Source of the DNA: Synergistales bacterium
GTDB lineage: Bacteria; Synergistota; Synergistia; Synergistales; Aminithiophilaceae
Assembly (NCBI GenBank): GCA_018433595.1
Contig: JAHDQY010000022.1
Coordinates: 62,001 to 126,000, forward strand
Length of the DNA: 64,000 bases
Reading direction: 5' to 3'
Shown here: positions 1 through 9,800 of the stretch, piece by piece
Numbering within the stretch: the first letter of the stretch is position 1
Layout: every line of letters begins with the position of its first letter
Position numbers and translations under genes: made by a program
Notes under the pieces: model-generated
The model's database searches: none
What the model was told of the DNA's origin: nothing
Seen by the model: the letters and a program-made list of their open reading frames with translations, nothing else

Positions 1-1
1 T

Positions 2-2374
2 GCCCAGCTCGCTGCAGGAGCGGACATCACCCTCCACGGCATCCGTTTCACCAACCTCCAGATCGATACGGGCCGCCTCTCGGCGGGCGACAAGTTCGTC
101 GTCAACGTGGCGGCGGCGGCCAAGCTCGACGGCCTCAACGGAACGCCTTCAGACGCCGGCGCCTTCCAGTCGACGGCCAATATCGCCGTCGACGGCGACC
201 CCTTCCGCCAGAGGCGCGACGGCGAGTGGGGCGCCCTGGCCCAGTACCGTCTGGCCAACGGCGCCGAGAACGGCCGGACCCTCAATCTGCTCGGCTACTA
301 CATCGATCCTCTCAACGGCAGCAGCGACATTCCCGGCCTGGGCTACTACAACGGAACGCTCATCGTCCAGGTTGAGGCAGGGGGCTTTGCCGCCGGGAGC
401 ACCGTGGGAGAGCCCGACGGCATCGAGGCCTCTTCCCACAGAATCCGGGCCGAGATCAACTACCAGGGCGACACGCGCCCTTCGGCGGGGGCCCTCGTCA
501 CAAGCGCTTTCTTCGACAGGATGGAAAAGGGCGAGAGCAGCGACCTGAAGGACTTCATCGGTGGCATCGGCCATGCCAACTATCGCTACGGTATGCGGAG
601 CGACGGGACCTACGGCCCCCTGAACGAGGCCGGAAGCGAGACCTACAGTAAACTTAACGCGTCGCTCATCTTTGACGTCATCGAAGTCGTGGCCGATTCC
701 CTCCGGTTCCGGGTCCAGGGACACGTCATCGACCGCGACGGGAATCAGTGGTACGTGGAGGAGGAGGAATTCGGCCTCAACACGACGGCCAACACGTCGA
801 AAAATTCCTCCCTCCAGCCTCCCGTCATTCCCGCCGAGGTAACGGACCCCGTCGTTCTCTTCCGCGATGCCGCCTTCGGCGGGCTCTTTTTCGACGAGTT
901 CACCCTGGGAGCCACGGGAAATTGGGCCGCCGGCGACCGGTTCACCCTGGCCATGACGGCCAGCGGTTTCATCGACGGCCTGAGCGAGAGCGAGCAGCAG
1001 ATCGATCCCGCTGCCGCCCCAGATACGGATGAGATCAACCTCTTCTCCGACAACAGGGGGACCAACATGCCCCATACCTTCCGGTTCAACGAGGGCGTTC
1101 TGGACAATTCCCGCGTCAATCTGGGCATCTACCAACTGGCCAACAACCTGGCCAAACCGGAGGGGGACAACTTTCACCGCGATCAGGTCATGGACGGCCG
1201 CCTGTCCCTCATGTTCGGTGACTATCATCCCGATCTGGACGATACCGTCGATGAATCACTCACCTTCGAGGTGGTCTACGAGCGGGGCATGGATGGCGGC
1301 GTGGCTCACTACTACAGCCGTCTTGAGGATATCGCCCAGTTCCACGACGGGAACGGACGCTTCCTTCTCGAAGGCAACCGGGAGCAGCTCACCGTCAGAA
1401 ACGGGCAGAGGGAGATATCCGTCGCCATCGGCTCCGGCGAGGAAATCGGCAAGCTGGCCGAAGCCATTTCGGAGCAGATCTGGCTCCGCCTTCTCATGCA
1501 GAACGACGGCCTCCCGAGGGGAGAGGGTGACACCTTCCCCTCAGGATACAGGCCGGGCCTCATGAACAGCTGGGACAAAAGGGAGATTTTTCAGTTCGTC
1601 AATCGCCTTCCGGGCCAGAGCCTGAACGAATCCGTTGTGGGGACCTTTCTGGCCCACTCGGTCCTGCCCGGAGCCGATAACCAGCTCAAGTTCTACGGCG
1701 GCGAGGAGCTCATGAAGGCCCTGGGCTTCTCCACCATTCAGGAAGCCGCCAATGCCCGGTTCCGCGTCAGCGTCAGCGATTCCCACAGCGGCAGGATGGT
1801 GTCGAGCGGAACGACCGTCGAGGCGGGGAGCCGCGCCTACGGCCTCATCGCTGACGGGATTGCCCTCGATATAGCAGGAGACATCGGCCTCGACAGTGTC
1901 CGCTACAGCTCCCTGAAGGGAACCTTCCAGGCCGGCACGGAGCCGACCTTCCATCGCCATGTCCACCTTGTCGACACGGCGGCCAAGCTCCAGATCGGCG
2001 CCAACGAGAAAGAGGATGCGGCGCTGATCCTGGGCGATATGAGGGCCAGGGCTCTCGACGTCGAGAATCTCGACGTGCGCGACAGGGAGAGTGCGGCCCG
2101 GAGTATCACGCGCCTCGACAACGCCATCGACAGGGTCTCGACGCAGAGAGCCCTCATCGGAGCCCAGGTCAATCGCCTCGACCATTCCATCGCCAGCCTT
2201 TCCACGACGTCGCTGAACCTCACCGCATCGCGATCGAGGATCATCGATGCCGATATGGCCCGGGAGATGATGAACTTCACGAAGGTGAACATTCTCCTTC
2301 AGGCGGGCACCGCTGTTGCCGCTCAAGCCAACCAGCTGCCCCAGGCGGTGCTGCGGCTTCTGGATCACTCCTGA
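2..2374 (+). CDS. Flagellin, very large, 5' end missing
   Basis: The reading frame is open from base 2, so the gene starts upstream of the window; a GTG at 107 is internal. About 790 residues are visible. The last ~115 residues are a textbook flagellin D1/D0 C-terminus: RESAARSITRLDNAIDRVSTQ, then a region of coiled-coil heptads, then IIDADMAREMMNFTKVNIL and QAGTAVAAQANQLPQ. Everything before that is a poorly conserved central (surface-exposed) region of more than 600 residues, so the complete protein would be far above the usual 270-500 residues. It ends LLDHS rather than the common LLR/LLG. It polymerises into the flagellar filament after export by the flagellar type III system encoded at 40-64 kb. 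It is followed by a strong terminator and is not part of the rlmN unit. Confidence 0.93.
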   Translation, partial: AQLAAGADITLHGIRFTNLQIDTGRLSAGDKFVVNVAAAAKLDGLNGTPSDAGAFQSTANIAVDGDPFRQRRDGEWGALAQYRLANGAENGRTLNLLGYYIDPLNGSSDIPGLGYYNGTLIVQVEAGGFAAGSTVGEPDGIEASSHRIRAEINYQGDTRPSAGALVTSAFFDRMEKGESSDLKDFIGGIGHANYRYGMRSDGTYGPLNEAGSETYSKLNASLIFDVIEVVADSLRFRVQGHVIDRDGNQWYVEEEEFGLNTTANTSKNSSLQPPVIPAEVTDPVVLFRDAAFGGLFFDEFTLGATGNWAAGDRFTLAMTASGFIDGLSESEQQIDPAAAPDTDEINLFSDNRGTNMPHTFRFNEGVLDNSRVNLGIYQLANNLAKPEGDNFHRDQVMDGRLSLMFGDYHPDLDDTVDESLTFEVVYERGMDGGVAHYYSRLEDIAQFHDGNGRFLLEGNREQLTVRNGQREISVAIGSGEEIGKLAEAISEQIWLRLLMQNDGLPRGEGDTFPSGYRPGLMNSWDKREIFQFVNRLPGQSLNESVVGTFLAHSVLPGADNQLKFYGGEELMKALGFSTIQEAANARFRVSVSDSHSGRMVSSGTTVEAGSRAYGLIADGIALDIAGDIGLDSVRYSSLKGTFQAGTEPTFHRHVHLVDTAAKLQIGANEKEDAALILGDMRARALDVENLDVRDRESAARSITRLDNAIDRVSTQRALIGAQVNRLDHSIASLSTTSLNLTASRSRIIDADMAREMMNFTKVNILLQAGTAVAAQANQLPQAVLRLLDHS

Positions 2375-2400
2375 GACGAAGGGGTTTCAAGACGTTCAAG

Positions 2401-2443
2401 AGGGAAGGGGCTTTCAGCCCCTTCCCTCTTCTATTTTCCTCTT
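2401..2443 (+). terminator. Intrinsic terminator after flagellin
   Basis: A perfect 12-bp stem (2401-2412 with 2416-2427, 3-base loop) is followed by a pyrimidine/T-rich run. It lies 27 bases after the flagellin stop and closes that transcript. Confidence 0.85.
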
Positions 2444-2539
2444 GCCTGAAGGTCTTCCCCGGGGCTCTGATCATGCGGACGCGGTTGATGGGGCGGCCCG
2501 ACACTTGATCAGGCCGGGCTTTTCCCTCTTTAAAGGTCT

Positions 2540-2568
2540 TTGTCAACATCTCCTCGGCATGGGATAAT
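2540..2568 (+). promoter_or_regulatory. Sigma-70-type promoter for rlmN
   Basis: TTGTCA at 2540-2545, a 17-base spacer and GATAAT at 2563-2568 give five of six matches at each hexamer. Transcription would start about 40 bases before the rlmN ATG. A weak GC hairpin lies just upstream (about 2500-2520). Confidence 0.65.
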
Positions 2569-2614
2569 AGGCCGTCGGTGCCGGTAGAAATCGGGCCGAT
2601 GGAGGTGTTTCCAT

Positions 2615-4348
2615 ATGGAGGATGTCATCAAGGGACTCGATCTCAGTTATGAAGAGCTGCGCGCCCTCCTTGAGGAGCGTTATGAGGAACCCCGTTTCCG
2701 CGCCGACCAGATAGGGACCTGGGTCTATCGCAAGCGCGTCTTCGATATTTCTCAAATGACCGATCTCTCCCTTGACCTGAGGGAAAGGCTGGCCCCGGAG
2801 CTGGACTTTCGTCCTCCCTATCTGGCCAGGGATGTCGCCTCCGAGAGGGACGGAACGAAAAAGTTCCTCTGGCGCCTGGAGGACGGCGAAACGGTGGAAT
2901 CGGTGCTTCTCGTCCACGACAACCGGAGGACGGCCTGCCTCTCCACACAGGTGGGTTGCCCTCTGGCCTGCGCCTTCTGCGCCACCGGCCAGGGGGGATT
3001 TGTACGGGATCTGAAGGCGGGCGAGATTGTCGGTCAGCTTCTGGCCATGGAGGCCCAGCTTGGGCAGGATATCGCCAACGTGGTCTTCATGGGGATGGGG
3101 GAGCCGCTTCTCAACGCCGATGCCCTTCTCAAGGCCATCGCGATCCTCAACCACCCCAAGCTGCGGGCCATGGGCATCCGCCGTTTCACCATCTCGACGG
3201 TGGGGATCGTTCCGGCCATCAGGCGTCTTGCCGAGGAGGCCCCCGGCGTGGGGCTCTCCGTCTCCCTTCACGCTCCCAACGACAGCCTCCGGAGCCGCCT
3301 CATGCCCGTCGACCGCCGCTACCCTCTGGGGGCTCTCATGGCCGCCCTCCACGATTACCAGGAGCGGACGGGGAACCGCATCTCCTTCGAATACCTCCTC
3401 ATGGCCGATGTCAATGACGGCCTGTCTTATGCCCGGGAGCTGGCGGCCCTTCTTTCCGGATTCAAGGCCTACGTCAACCTCATCCCCTTCAACGCCGTCG
3501 AAGGAACCGACTTCAGACGTTCCTCGCGGGCTCGAATTCAGCGTTTCAGGGAAGAACTTCAGTCTCTGGGCGTCGAAGTGGAGGAACGCACCGAAAAGGG
3601 AGGCGATATCGACGCCGCCTGTGGCCAGCTGCGGCGCCGAGACTCCGGTGAAGCCTATCCGAAACGTCCGGCCGGTGGTGGCCCCCGCCGCGAGGATCGC
3701 CCCCGGATCGACCGTCCCCGCCGTGAGGAGCGTCCCCGCGCCGACCGTCCCTTCCGCGAGGAGCGTCCCCGCACCGACCGTCCCTTCCGCGAGGAGCGTC
3801 CCCGCACCGACCGTCCCCGCCGCGAGGATCGGCCTCGAACCGATCGTCCCCGCCGCGAGGAGCAGCCTCGGGCCGACCGTCCCTTCCGCGAGGAGCGGTC
3901 CCGCACCGACCGTCCCCGCCGCGAGGATCGGCCTCGAACCGATCGCCCCCGCCGCGAGGATCGGCCTCGAACCGATCGTCCCCGCCGCGAGGAGCAGCCT
4001 CGGGCCGACCGTCCCTTCCGTGAGGAGCGTCCTCGGACCGAGCGTCCCTTCCGCGAGGAGCGTCCCCGCACCGACCGTCCCTTCCGCGAGGAGCGCCCTC
4101 GCCGTGAGGAGCGTCCCCGCACCGATCGTTCCTTCCGTGAGGAGCGGCCCCGGGATGATCGTCCCCGCCGTGAGGAGCGGCCCCGGGATGACCGTCCCCG
4201 CCGTGAGGAGCGTCCTCGGGATGACCGTCCCCGCCGGGAGGACTCGCGCTCCGGTCGGGATTTTGCCTTTTCCCGCTTTACCGATAAGAAGGGGAAGGGC
4301 GGAGCCCGAAAGGGCCTCCGGCCGCCGAGAAAAGGGAGACACTCGTAA
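2615..4348 (+). CDS. rlmN: 23S rRNA (adenine-2503-C2) methyltransferase with Arg/Pro repeat tail
   Basis: Radical-SAM enzyme that methylates A2503 of 23S rRNA (and, in family members, A37 of some tRNAs). The ATG has a GGAGGT ribosome site 8 bases upstream. Residues 1-343 are a complete RlmN: the CxxxCxxC cluster motif is C115, C119 and C122, the GMGEPLLN motif is at ~160-167, and the methyl-carrying cysteine is C336 in DIDAACGQL. The family normally ends soon after this point (about 340-380 residues). Here residues ~357-543 are a decapeptide repeat of the type DRPRREERPR/DRPFREERPRT, followed by a short basic end (KKGKGGARKG, RPPRKGRHS). The tail is highly charged, probably disordered, and may bind rRNA; that role is inference. 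Alternate-frame and antisense ORFs here are by-products of the repeat. Confidence 0.95.
   Translation: MEDVIKGLDLSYEELRALLEERYEEPRFRADQIGTWVYRKRVFDISQMTDLSLDLRERLAPELDFRPPYLARDVASERDGTKKFLWRLEDGETVESVLLVHDNRRTACLSTQVGCPLACAFCATGQGGFVRDLKAGEIVGQLLAMEAQLGQDIANVVFMGMGEPLLNADALLKAIAILNHPKLRAMGIRRFTISTVGIVPAIRRLAEEAPGVGLSVSLHAPNDSLRSRLMPVDRRYPLGALMAALHDYQERTGNRISFEYLLMADVNDGLSYARELAALLSGFKAYVNLIPFNAVEGTDFRRSSRARIQRFREELQSLGVEVEERTEKGGDIDAACGQLRRRDSGEAYPKRPAGGGPRREDRPRIDRPRREERPRADRPFREERPRTDRPFREERPRTDRPRREDRPRTDRPRREEQPRADRPFREERSRTDRPRREDRPRTDRPRREDRPRTDRPRREEQPRADRPFREERPRTERPFREERPRTDRPFREERPRREERPRTDRSFREERPRDDRPRREERPRDDRPRREERPRDDRPRREDSRSGRDFAFSRFTDKKGKGGARKGLRPPRKGRHS
3683..4243 (+). repeat. 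In-frame 30-bp tandem repeats in rlmN
   Basis: About 19 imperfect units of 30 bases (10 codons), each encoding a variant of R-P-[RF]-R-E-[ED]-R-P-R-[TAD]-D. One unit near residues 494-503 is shortened (ERPRREERPR), which shifts the phase by six residues without breaking the frame. Several units are nearly identical in DNA, which is what slipped-strand duplication gives. Confidence 0.92.
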
Positions 4349-4396
4349 GGAAGAGTTTCCTGTCCCGAAAACCTGAAGCCGGAAGGAGGCCTTGCG

Positions 4397-5707
4397 ATGA
4401 TTCGGAGCGCCTCGGGCGGATCCCGTCTTTTGTGGGTTCTGCTTCTTGTCTTCCTGTGGACCTGGCCGATCTCTCCGGGGTTCGGCGAAACGCTGACGCT
4501 TGAGGTCTTTCTCGACAGGGTTCTGGAACGCAACCCCGACCTGGAGAGCTCCTTCCGTGACCTGAGGGCTCTTTATCAGTCGACCCTTCTCGCCGTCACC
4601 CATCAGAGGCCGTCGCTCGGCCTCAGGGGGGCGGGATGGACCCTCTCCGGCGGGGATCGCGACGGCTATGGCTATCTTCAGGTGGCCTTGACTCAGGCTT
4701 TCGACCTCGCCGGACGCTACCCGCTCCAGGAGCGGAGGGCTCTTCTGGCCTATGCTGCCGGCGCCGCGGAGCATGCCGAAAAGGTGAACGTCCTTCTCGG
4801 CGAGGCTGAAGCGGCCTACTGGGCGGCCTACATGGCCCGTCTCCAGGTGGCTCTCGACGAGGAACTGCTTCGCCAGCGCCGGGAGTCGCTTCGCATCGTC
4901 GAGGAGAAATTCCGTCTGGAACTGGTGCCGCGTCTCGACGTGATCCGAGCGGTGGCGAGGCTGGAACAGCAGCGGAGCCTCCTTGTCAGGGCTCAGGCCG
5001 ATCTGAGAGATGCCGCCGCCAGGATGGCGGTCCTTGCCGGAGGCGAAGTCGTCATGCCTGTCGAAGGCGACCCTCTGGTGCCCCAGAGGAAGATCGATCT
5101 CGATTTCGCCCGGGCCCGAAAGCAGCGGCCCGATCTGATCCGTCTCGCGAGGCAGGTCGAGCTGCGGCGCGTCGAAGGGGAGCTGGCCGCGAAGGGGTTG
5201 GCTCCCCTCCTTGACGGCTCGCTGGGCTACACGGCCCTGGCCGACCCCGAGGCGGCGGCGATGCCCGATCGGGGTGAGGTCGTCTTTCGCCTGGATCTCA
5301 CCGTCCCCCTGAGCGACGGCGGCAGGACCAGGGCCGATCGGGCCCGGGCCGAGGAGCTTCTTCGGAGTACCGAAAGCTCTCTCGAAGCGGCGGAAGCAAG
5401 CTTGATGGAAGAGATGGAGCTGGCCCGCAGCCGTTGGGCTCGTGCCGAGGCTTTGGAGCGTTTGGCCGGGGAGCAGGTCTCCCAGGCCGAGGAGGAGTTG
5501 CGGATCACCCGCCTCATGTACGAGGAGGGGTTGGGCTCTCAGCTCGATCTGATCACCGCCCAGGCGGAGCAGCAGAGGGCCCGGACGGAGCATCTCGCCG
5601 CCGTCAAGGAGATGTATCTGGCCCTTGTCGACATGCGCCGGGCGATGGGGCTCTACGCTTTGGATGCGCTCGGCCCCCGCCGGGACCGGGAGGTCTTGGG
5701 CCGATGA
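4397..5707 (+). CDS. TolC-family outer-membrane efflux protein
   Basis: Outer-membrane exit channel of a tripartite efflux pump; 436 residues, near the usual 420-480. The ATG has a GGAAGGAGG ribosome site. An N-terminal signal peptide (hydrophobic LLWVLLLVFLW, residues ~11-21) precedes a mature part starting near ETLTLEVFLDRVLERNPDL, the usual start of the OEP fold. Two OEP halves with long amphipathic helices follow (for example ~105-210 and ~305-425, rich in A, E, R, L). The stop overlaps the start of the adaptor gene by ATGA, and the RND pump follows, so the three genes form one operon. The presence of this gene argues for an outer membrane. Substrate cannot be told from sequence. Confidence 0.9.
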   Translation: MIRSASGGSRLLWVLLLVFLWTWPISPGFGETLTLEVFLDRVLERNPDLESSFRDLRALYQSTLLAVTHQRPSLGLRGAGWTLSGGDRDGYGYLQVALTQAFDLAGRYPLQERRALLAYAAGAAEHAEKVNVLLGEAEAAYWAAYMARLQVALDEELLRQRRESLRIVEEKFRLELVPRLDVIRAVARLEQQRSLLVRAQADLRDAAARMAVLAGGEVVMPVEGDPLVPQRKIDLDFARARKQRPDLIRLARQVELRRVEGELAAKGLAPLLDGSLGYTALADPEAAAMPDRGEVVFRLDLTVPLSDGGRTRADRARAEELLRSTESSLEAAEASLMEEMELARSRWARAEALERLAGEQVSQAEEELRITRLMYEEGLGSQLDLITAQAEQQRARTEHLAAVKEMYLALVDMRRAMGLYALDALGPRRDREVLGR

Positions 5708-6792
5708 GGGCGGCGACGGGAAAGAGGCTTCAGAAGGGCTTCTGGATCGTCCTCTTTCTGGCTCTGGCCCTTTTCATCCTCTTCCGCATCATCGTTCCCC
5801 CCAGGCGGGAGGTCCCGCCTCAAAGCGTAGCCGCCCTTCGTGCCGAAAAAGGCATCCCCGTCAGAACGAGCCCGGCCCGCCTCATGCCCTGGCGGCTCTG
5901 GAAGAGCGCCTACGGCAAGGTCCGATCCGCGGCGGATCAGGGAGTCTCCTCTTTCGTGCGCGAGGTTATCGCCGCCGTTTTCGTCGACGTCGGCGACGCC
6001 GTCGCTCCGGATCAGCTCCTTCTGGAGCTCTCCCGCGAGACCCACTCGGCGGCGCTGGCCGCCCGAGGGGCCGAATTCCGCGAAGCTGAGCGGGATTATG
6101 CCAGGAAAAAGGCCCTCTTCGAAGCCGGAGGGATCTCGCGCAAGGAGCTCGAAGGGGCCGCCGTCGTTCTGGAGAGCCGACGGTCGGATCTGGCGGAGAT
6201 CCGTTCCACCCTGGCTCGGACGCAGGTGAAGGCCGAGATCGGCGGCGTCGTCACTTTCCGTGACGCCGAAGTGGGCGAGGTCGCCGAGGCGGGACGCCTT
6301 CTTCTGAATATCGCCGATCTGCAACGGATCGAGGTGGAGGCCCTGGTCTCGCCTCTCGACCTCGATAGCCTCGCGTCGGGGACGAAGGCGAGGCTCTTCG
6401 TGAATGGCGTTCCCGTCGAGGGGCTTGTCAAGCGGATCGATCCCATGGCGGACTCGGCCACGGGGCTCTACCGGGTTGTCGTGACCTTCGAAAACCCGAC
6501 GGTTCTGAAGCTCGGCGCCTATGTGGAGGTCCATTTCCTCATCGCCGACAGGGAGGCCGTCGTCGTTCCCTACGAGGCGATCCGCCGCGAATCGGGAAAG
6601 ACCTACCTTTTCATCGTTTCCGGTGACGTGGCGCAAAGACGGGATCTTTCCCTGGGAGCCGCTCAGGACGGTTTCGTCGAAGTTCCGTCAGGTCTCGCCC
6701 CGGGAGAGCGGGTCATCGTCGAGGGGATCGACTCCGTCTATGACGGCGCCAGGATCCGCCCCGACGGTTTCGGCGCCGACCCCACGGAGTAG
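5704..6792 (+). CDS. RND efflux periplasmic adaptor (membrane fusion protein)
   Basis: Links the inner-membrane pump to the TolC-like channel. I chose ATG 5704, which overlaps the TolC-like stop (ATGA) and gives 362 residues; a longer in-frame ORF upstream lies inside the previous gene and has no support. Residues ~12-30 form a membrane anchor (WIVLFLALALFILF). Two half-lipoyl segments (around VFVDVGDAVAPDQLLLEL and the later GGVVTFRDAEVGEVAEAG) flank a helical hairpin rich in Ala, Arg and Glu. Beta-barrel and membrane-proximal parts follow, ending in GLAPGERVIVEGIDSVYDGA, a typical family C-terminus. No Cys lipobox is seen, so it is held by the anchor rather than by lipid. Confidence 0.9.
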   Translation: MRAATGKRLQKGFWIVLFLALALFILFRIIVPPRREVPPQSVAALRAEKGIPVRTSPARLMPWRLWKSAYGKVRSAADQGVSSFVREVIAAVFVDVGDAVAPDQLLLELSRETHSAALAARGAEFREAERDYARKKALFEAGGISRKELEGAAVVLESRRSDLAEIRSTLARTQVKAEIGGVVTFRDAEVGEVAEAGRLLLNIADLQRIEVEALVSPLDLDSLASGTKARLFVNGVPVEGLVKRIDPMADSATGLYRVVVTFENPTVLKLGAYVEVHFLIADREAVVVPYEAIRRESGKTYLFIVSGDVAQRRDLSLGAAQDGFVEVPSGLAPGERVIVEGIDSVYDGARIRPDGFGADPTE

Positions 6793-6801
6793 AGGCCGGC
6801 C

Positions 6802-9800
6802 ATGGGCCTGATCCGGGTTTTCGTCCGCCGCCCCGTCATGACGACGATCTTTGTCCTCCTGGCCGTCGTCGTCGGCCTCTACAGCTATTTCTCGACGGGC
6901 GTCGCCCTTGTCCCCAAAGTCGACATTCCCGTCGTCGTCGTCTCCACCGTTTACGATGGCGCCGGGCCGCAGGAGATCGAAACCCTCGTCACCAAACCCA
7001 TCGAAGATGCCGTCTCCCGGGTCGAAGGCGTCAAGAAGATCGAAAGCTACTCCCTGGAGAGCGTCTCCTTCGTCGTCGTCTGGTTCGAGTACGACATCAG
7101 GATTTCCGAGGCCAACCTCGACGTCGCCAACCGCATCAAGGCGATGCAGGGCCTTCTTCCCGAGGAGGCCAGGGATCCCGTCGTCGAAAAGTTCGATATC
7201 AACGCCGTCCCCTTTCTGACGCTGGCCGTCACCTCGAACCTCCCTTCGGAACAGGCTTACGACATCGTCGAAGACAGGATCCAGCGGCGGATCACCCGGA
7301 TCGAGGGGGTCGCCACGGCCGAAATCCGCGGAGGCATCCGCCGGGAAATTCACGTCTATCTGGAGCCGACGCAGCTGAATCAGTACGGCCTGACGCTGAT
7401 GGATGTCGTCAGGGCGCTTCAGCTCAACAACCTCAACGATCCGTCGGGACATGTCGCCAAGGGAGGTCAAGAACTCTCGATCCGCGTCATCGGCGAGATC
7501 AACGACGTCGGGCGCCTCGGCGAAATCCGCATACCCCTGGGTGAGGGCGGCTCCGTCGCTCTCTTCGACCTCGGCCGCATCGTCGATACGACAGAAGAAC
7601 GAAGGGGTTTCGCGCGCTATCGCGGGCGGCCGTCCATCTTCGTCGAGTGCATCTCCACGCCCAACAGCAACATCGTCGAGATCAGCCGTCGGATTAGGGT
7701 TCTGACGGAGGAGATCGCCGTCGATCTTCCCGAGGGGATGCAGATCGAGGTGACCAACGACGATTCGACCTTCATCGCCGAAGCGATTCACAACGTCTTC
7801 CGCGACATGGGAACGGGGATTGCCCTGACGGCGCTGATTCTCCTCCTCTTCCTTCAGCGCCTGGGCGTGACCGTCGTCGTGGCCCTGGCCATGCCGACGG
7901 CCGTCGTCTCGACCTTCATCCTCCTGTACGCCGCCGATATCACCATGAACATCATGAGCACCATGGGGCTGGCCATCTCCATCGGCATTCTCGTCAACAA
8001 CGCCATCCTCGTCATCGAAAACATCTTCCGCTACCGCGCCATGGGGTTCGAGCCCGGCGAAGCCGCCGAGAGAGGGACCGCCGAAATCACCCTTTCCGTC
8101 CTCTCGACGACCTTCACCAACCTCGGCGTCTTCATCCCCGTCGCCTTCATGGGGGGGATCGCCGGTCAGTTCCTCCGCGACTTCGCACTGACCGTCGTCT
8201 TTTCGACGCTCTTTTCCCTCTGGGTCGCCATGACCTTCACGCCCATGGCGGCGGCCCGGGTCCGCTACGGCGAGCCCGGCCCGCACCTCCGGCGTCTCAC
8301 GGGATGGTGGGGCTGGCTCTACCGGGGTTTCGAGGAGCTCCACGACGACCTTGTCGTCAGAGCCGTCCGCCACCCCCTTCTTTCGATCCTCTTCTTCCTC
8401 GCTCTCTTCGCCGGGTCCCTTCTGTTCGTCCCCCGGCTGGGCTTCGAATTCTTCCCCAAGGCCGACCAGGGCGTCGTTCAGATCGACATGGAGCTTCCCA
8501 CCGTCGCCTCCCTTCGTTACATGTCGGAAGTGACGGAGAGAGTCGAAGCCTACGTGACCTCCCTGGATCATGTCGAGGCCGTCGAGGTTCTCGTCGGAGG
8601 AACGGGAGCCGGTACCGGTGTCAACCGGAGCCGGATCCGCCTCTTTCTCGATGACGACCCCCGCCGCCCAAGCACGTTCGAAGTGGCCGACAGGATACGC
8701 CCCTTCCTGGCCGCTGTTCCCGACCTGACGGCGAGCCTTACCGCGGCCGCGGCCGGAGGCGGCGCTCCGGGGAAAGCCCTTCAGATCTCCGTTGTCGGCG
8801 ACGACATGGAGCTTCTCAACGGTCTCGCCATGAAGGTCCTGGAGATTGTCCGTCGCGTCGAGGGCGTCGTCGACGCCGATACGGATTGGCGCCTGGGGCG
8901 GACGGAGCTTCAGATCCGGCCCAAACGGTGGCGTCTGGCCCAGCAGGAACTCTCCATCGCCGACGTGGCCGATACGGTCCGGGGCTATGTAACGGGCAAG
9001 AAGGCGGGCGTTTTCAGAAGCGAGGGGAAGGAGTACGACATCCTCGTCAGGCTCGATCCCGAAAAGATCGGCAACGTCTCCCTCGTTCCGGGGCTGCCCG
9101 TCCAGGGCCCCAAGGGCTTCTCCCCCCTCGACGTTCTTGCCGAAGCGGCCTACGGGGCGGGGCCGACGAGAATCCTCCGCAAGGACCGCGTCCGCTCCGT
9201 CACCGTCGCCGCCGACGTCACGGGGCGCTCCGTAGGGGAGGCCTTCCGGGAGATCTCCGCCGAACTGGAGGGGCTGACGTTGCCCCGGGGCTATCGTTTC
9301 GTCTTCGGCGGCGAGGTGGAGGAGATGCGGGAAAACTTCACCTACATGGCCATCGCCTTCGTCATGGCCGTCGCCATCACCTTCCTCATGATCGCCGCCA
9401 TCCTCGAATCCTATGTCTTTGCCCTCGTCATCATGCTCACCGTTCCCCTGTCGATCATCGGCGTCGTGCCTCTTCTGCTCGTGACGGGGACGAACATCTC
9501 CTTTTACGGGGCCCTCGGGCTGATCATGCTCGTCGGTCTCGTCGTCAACAACGCCATCGTCGTCATCGATTACGCCGAGACGGTCCGCAAGCGGGGGCAC
9601 CACCCCTTCGACGCCGTCATCGAGGCCTGCCGCATCCGGCTCCGTCCCATCGTCATGGCCGATGCCACCTCCATCATCGCCATGGTCCCCCTCGCTCTCG
9701 GCCTCGGTGCCGGAGGCGCCTACCGGGTTTCCATGGCCCTTGTCGCCATCGGAGGGCTCTTTGCCGGAGGGACGCTGGCCCTCTTCGCCATCCCCCCCAT

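Noticed and set aside
3683-4243. CRISPR array
   Set aside because: The 30-bp units are contiguous and in frame, with no unique spacers and no cas genes.
3027-4376. 449-residue plus-strand ORF overlapping rlmN in another frame
   Set aside because: Its repeats (ARSVPAPTVPS) are the same 30-bp DNA units read out of frame.
2543-5593. 1016-residue minus-strand ORF opposite rlmN and the TolC-like gene
   Set aside because: Low-complexity Gly/Arg/Leu translation, opposite two well-supported genes; a product of high GC content and the 30-bp repeats.
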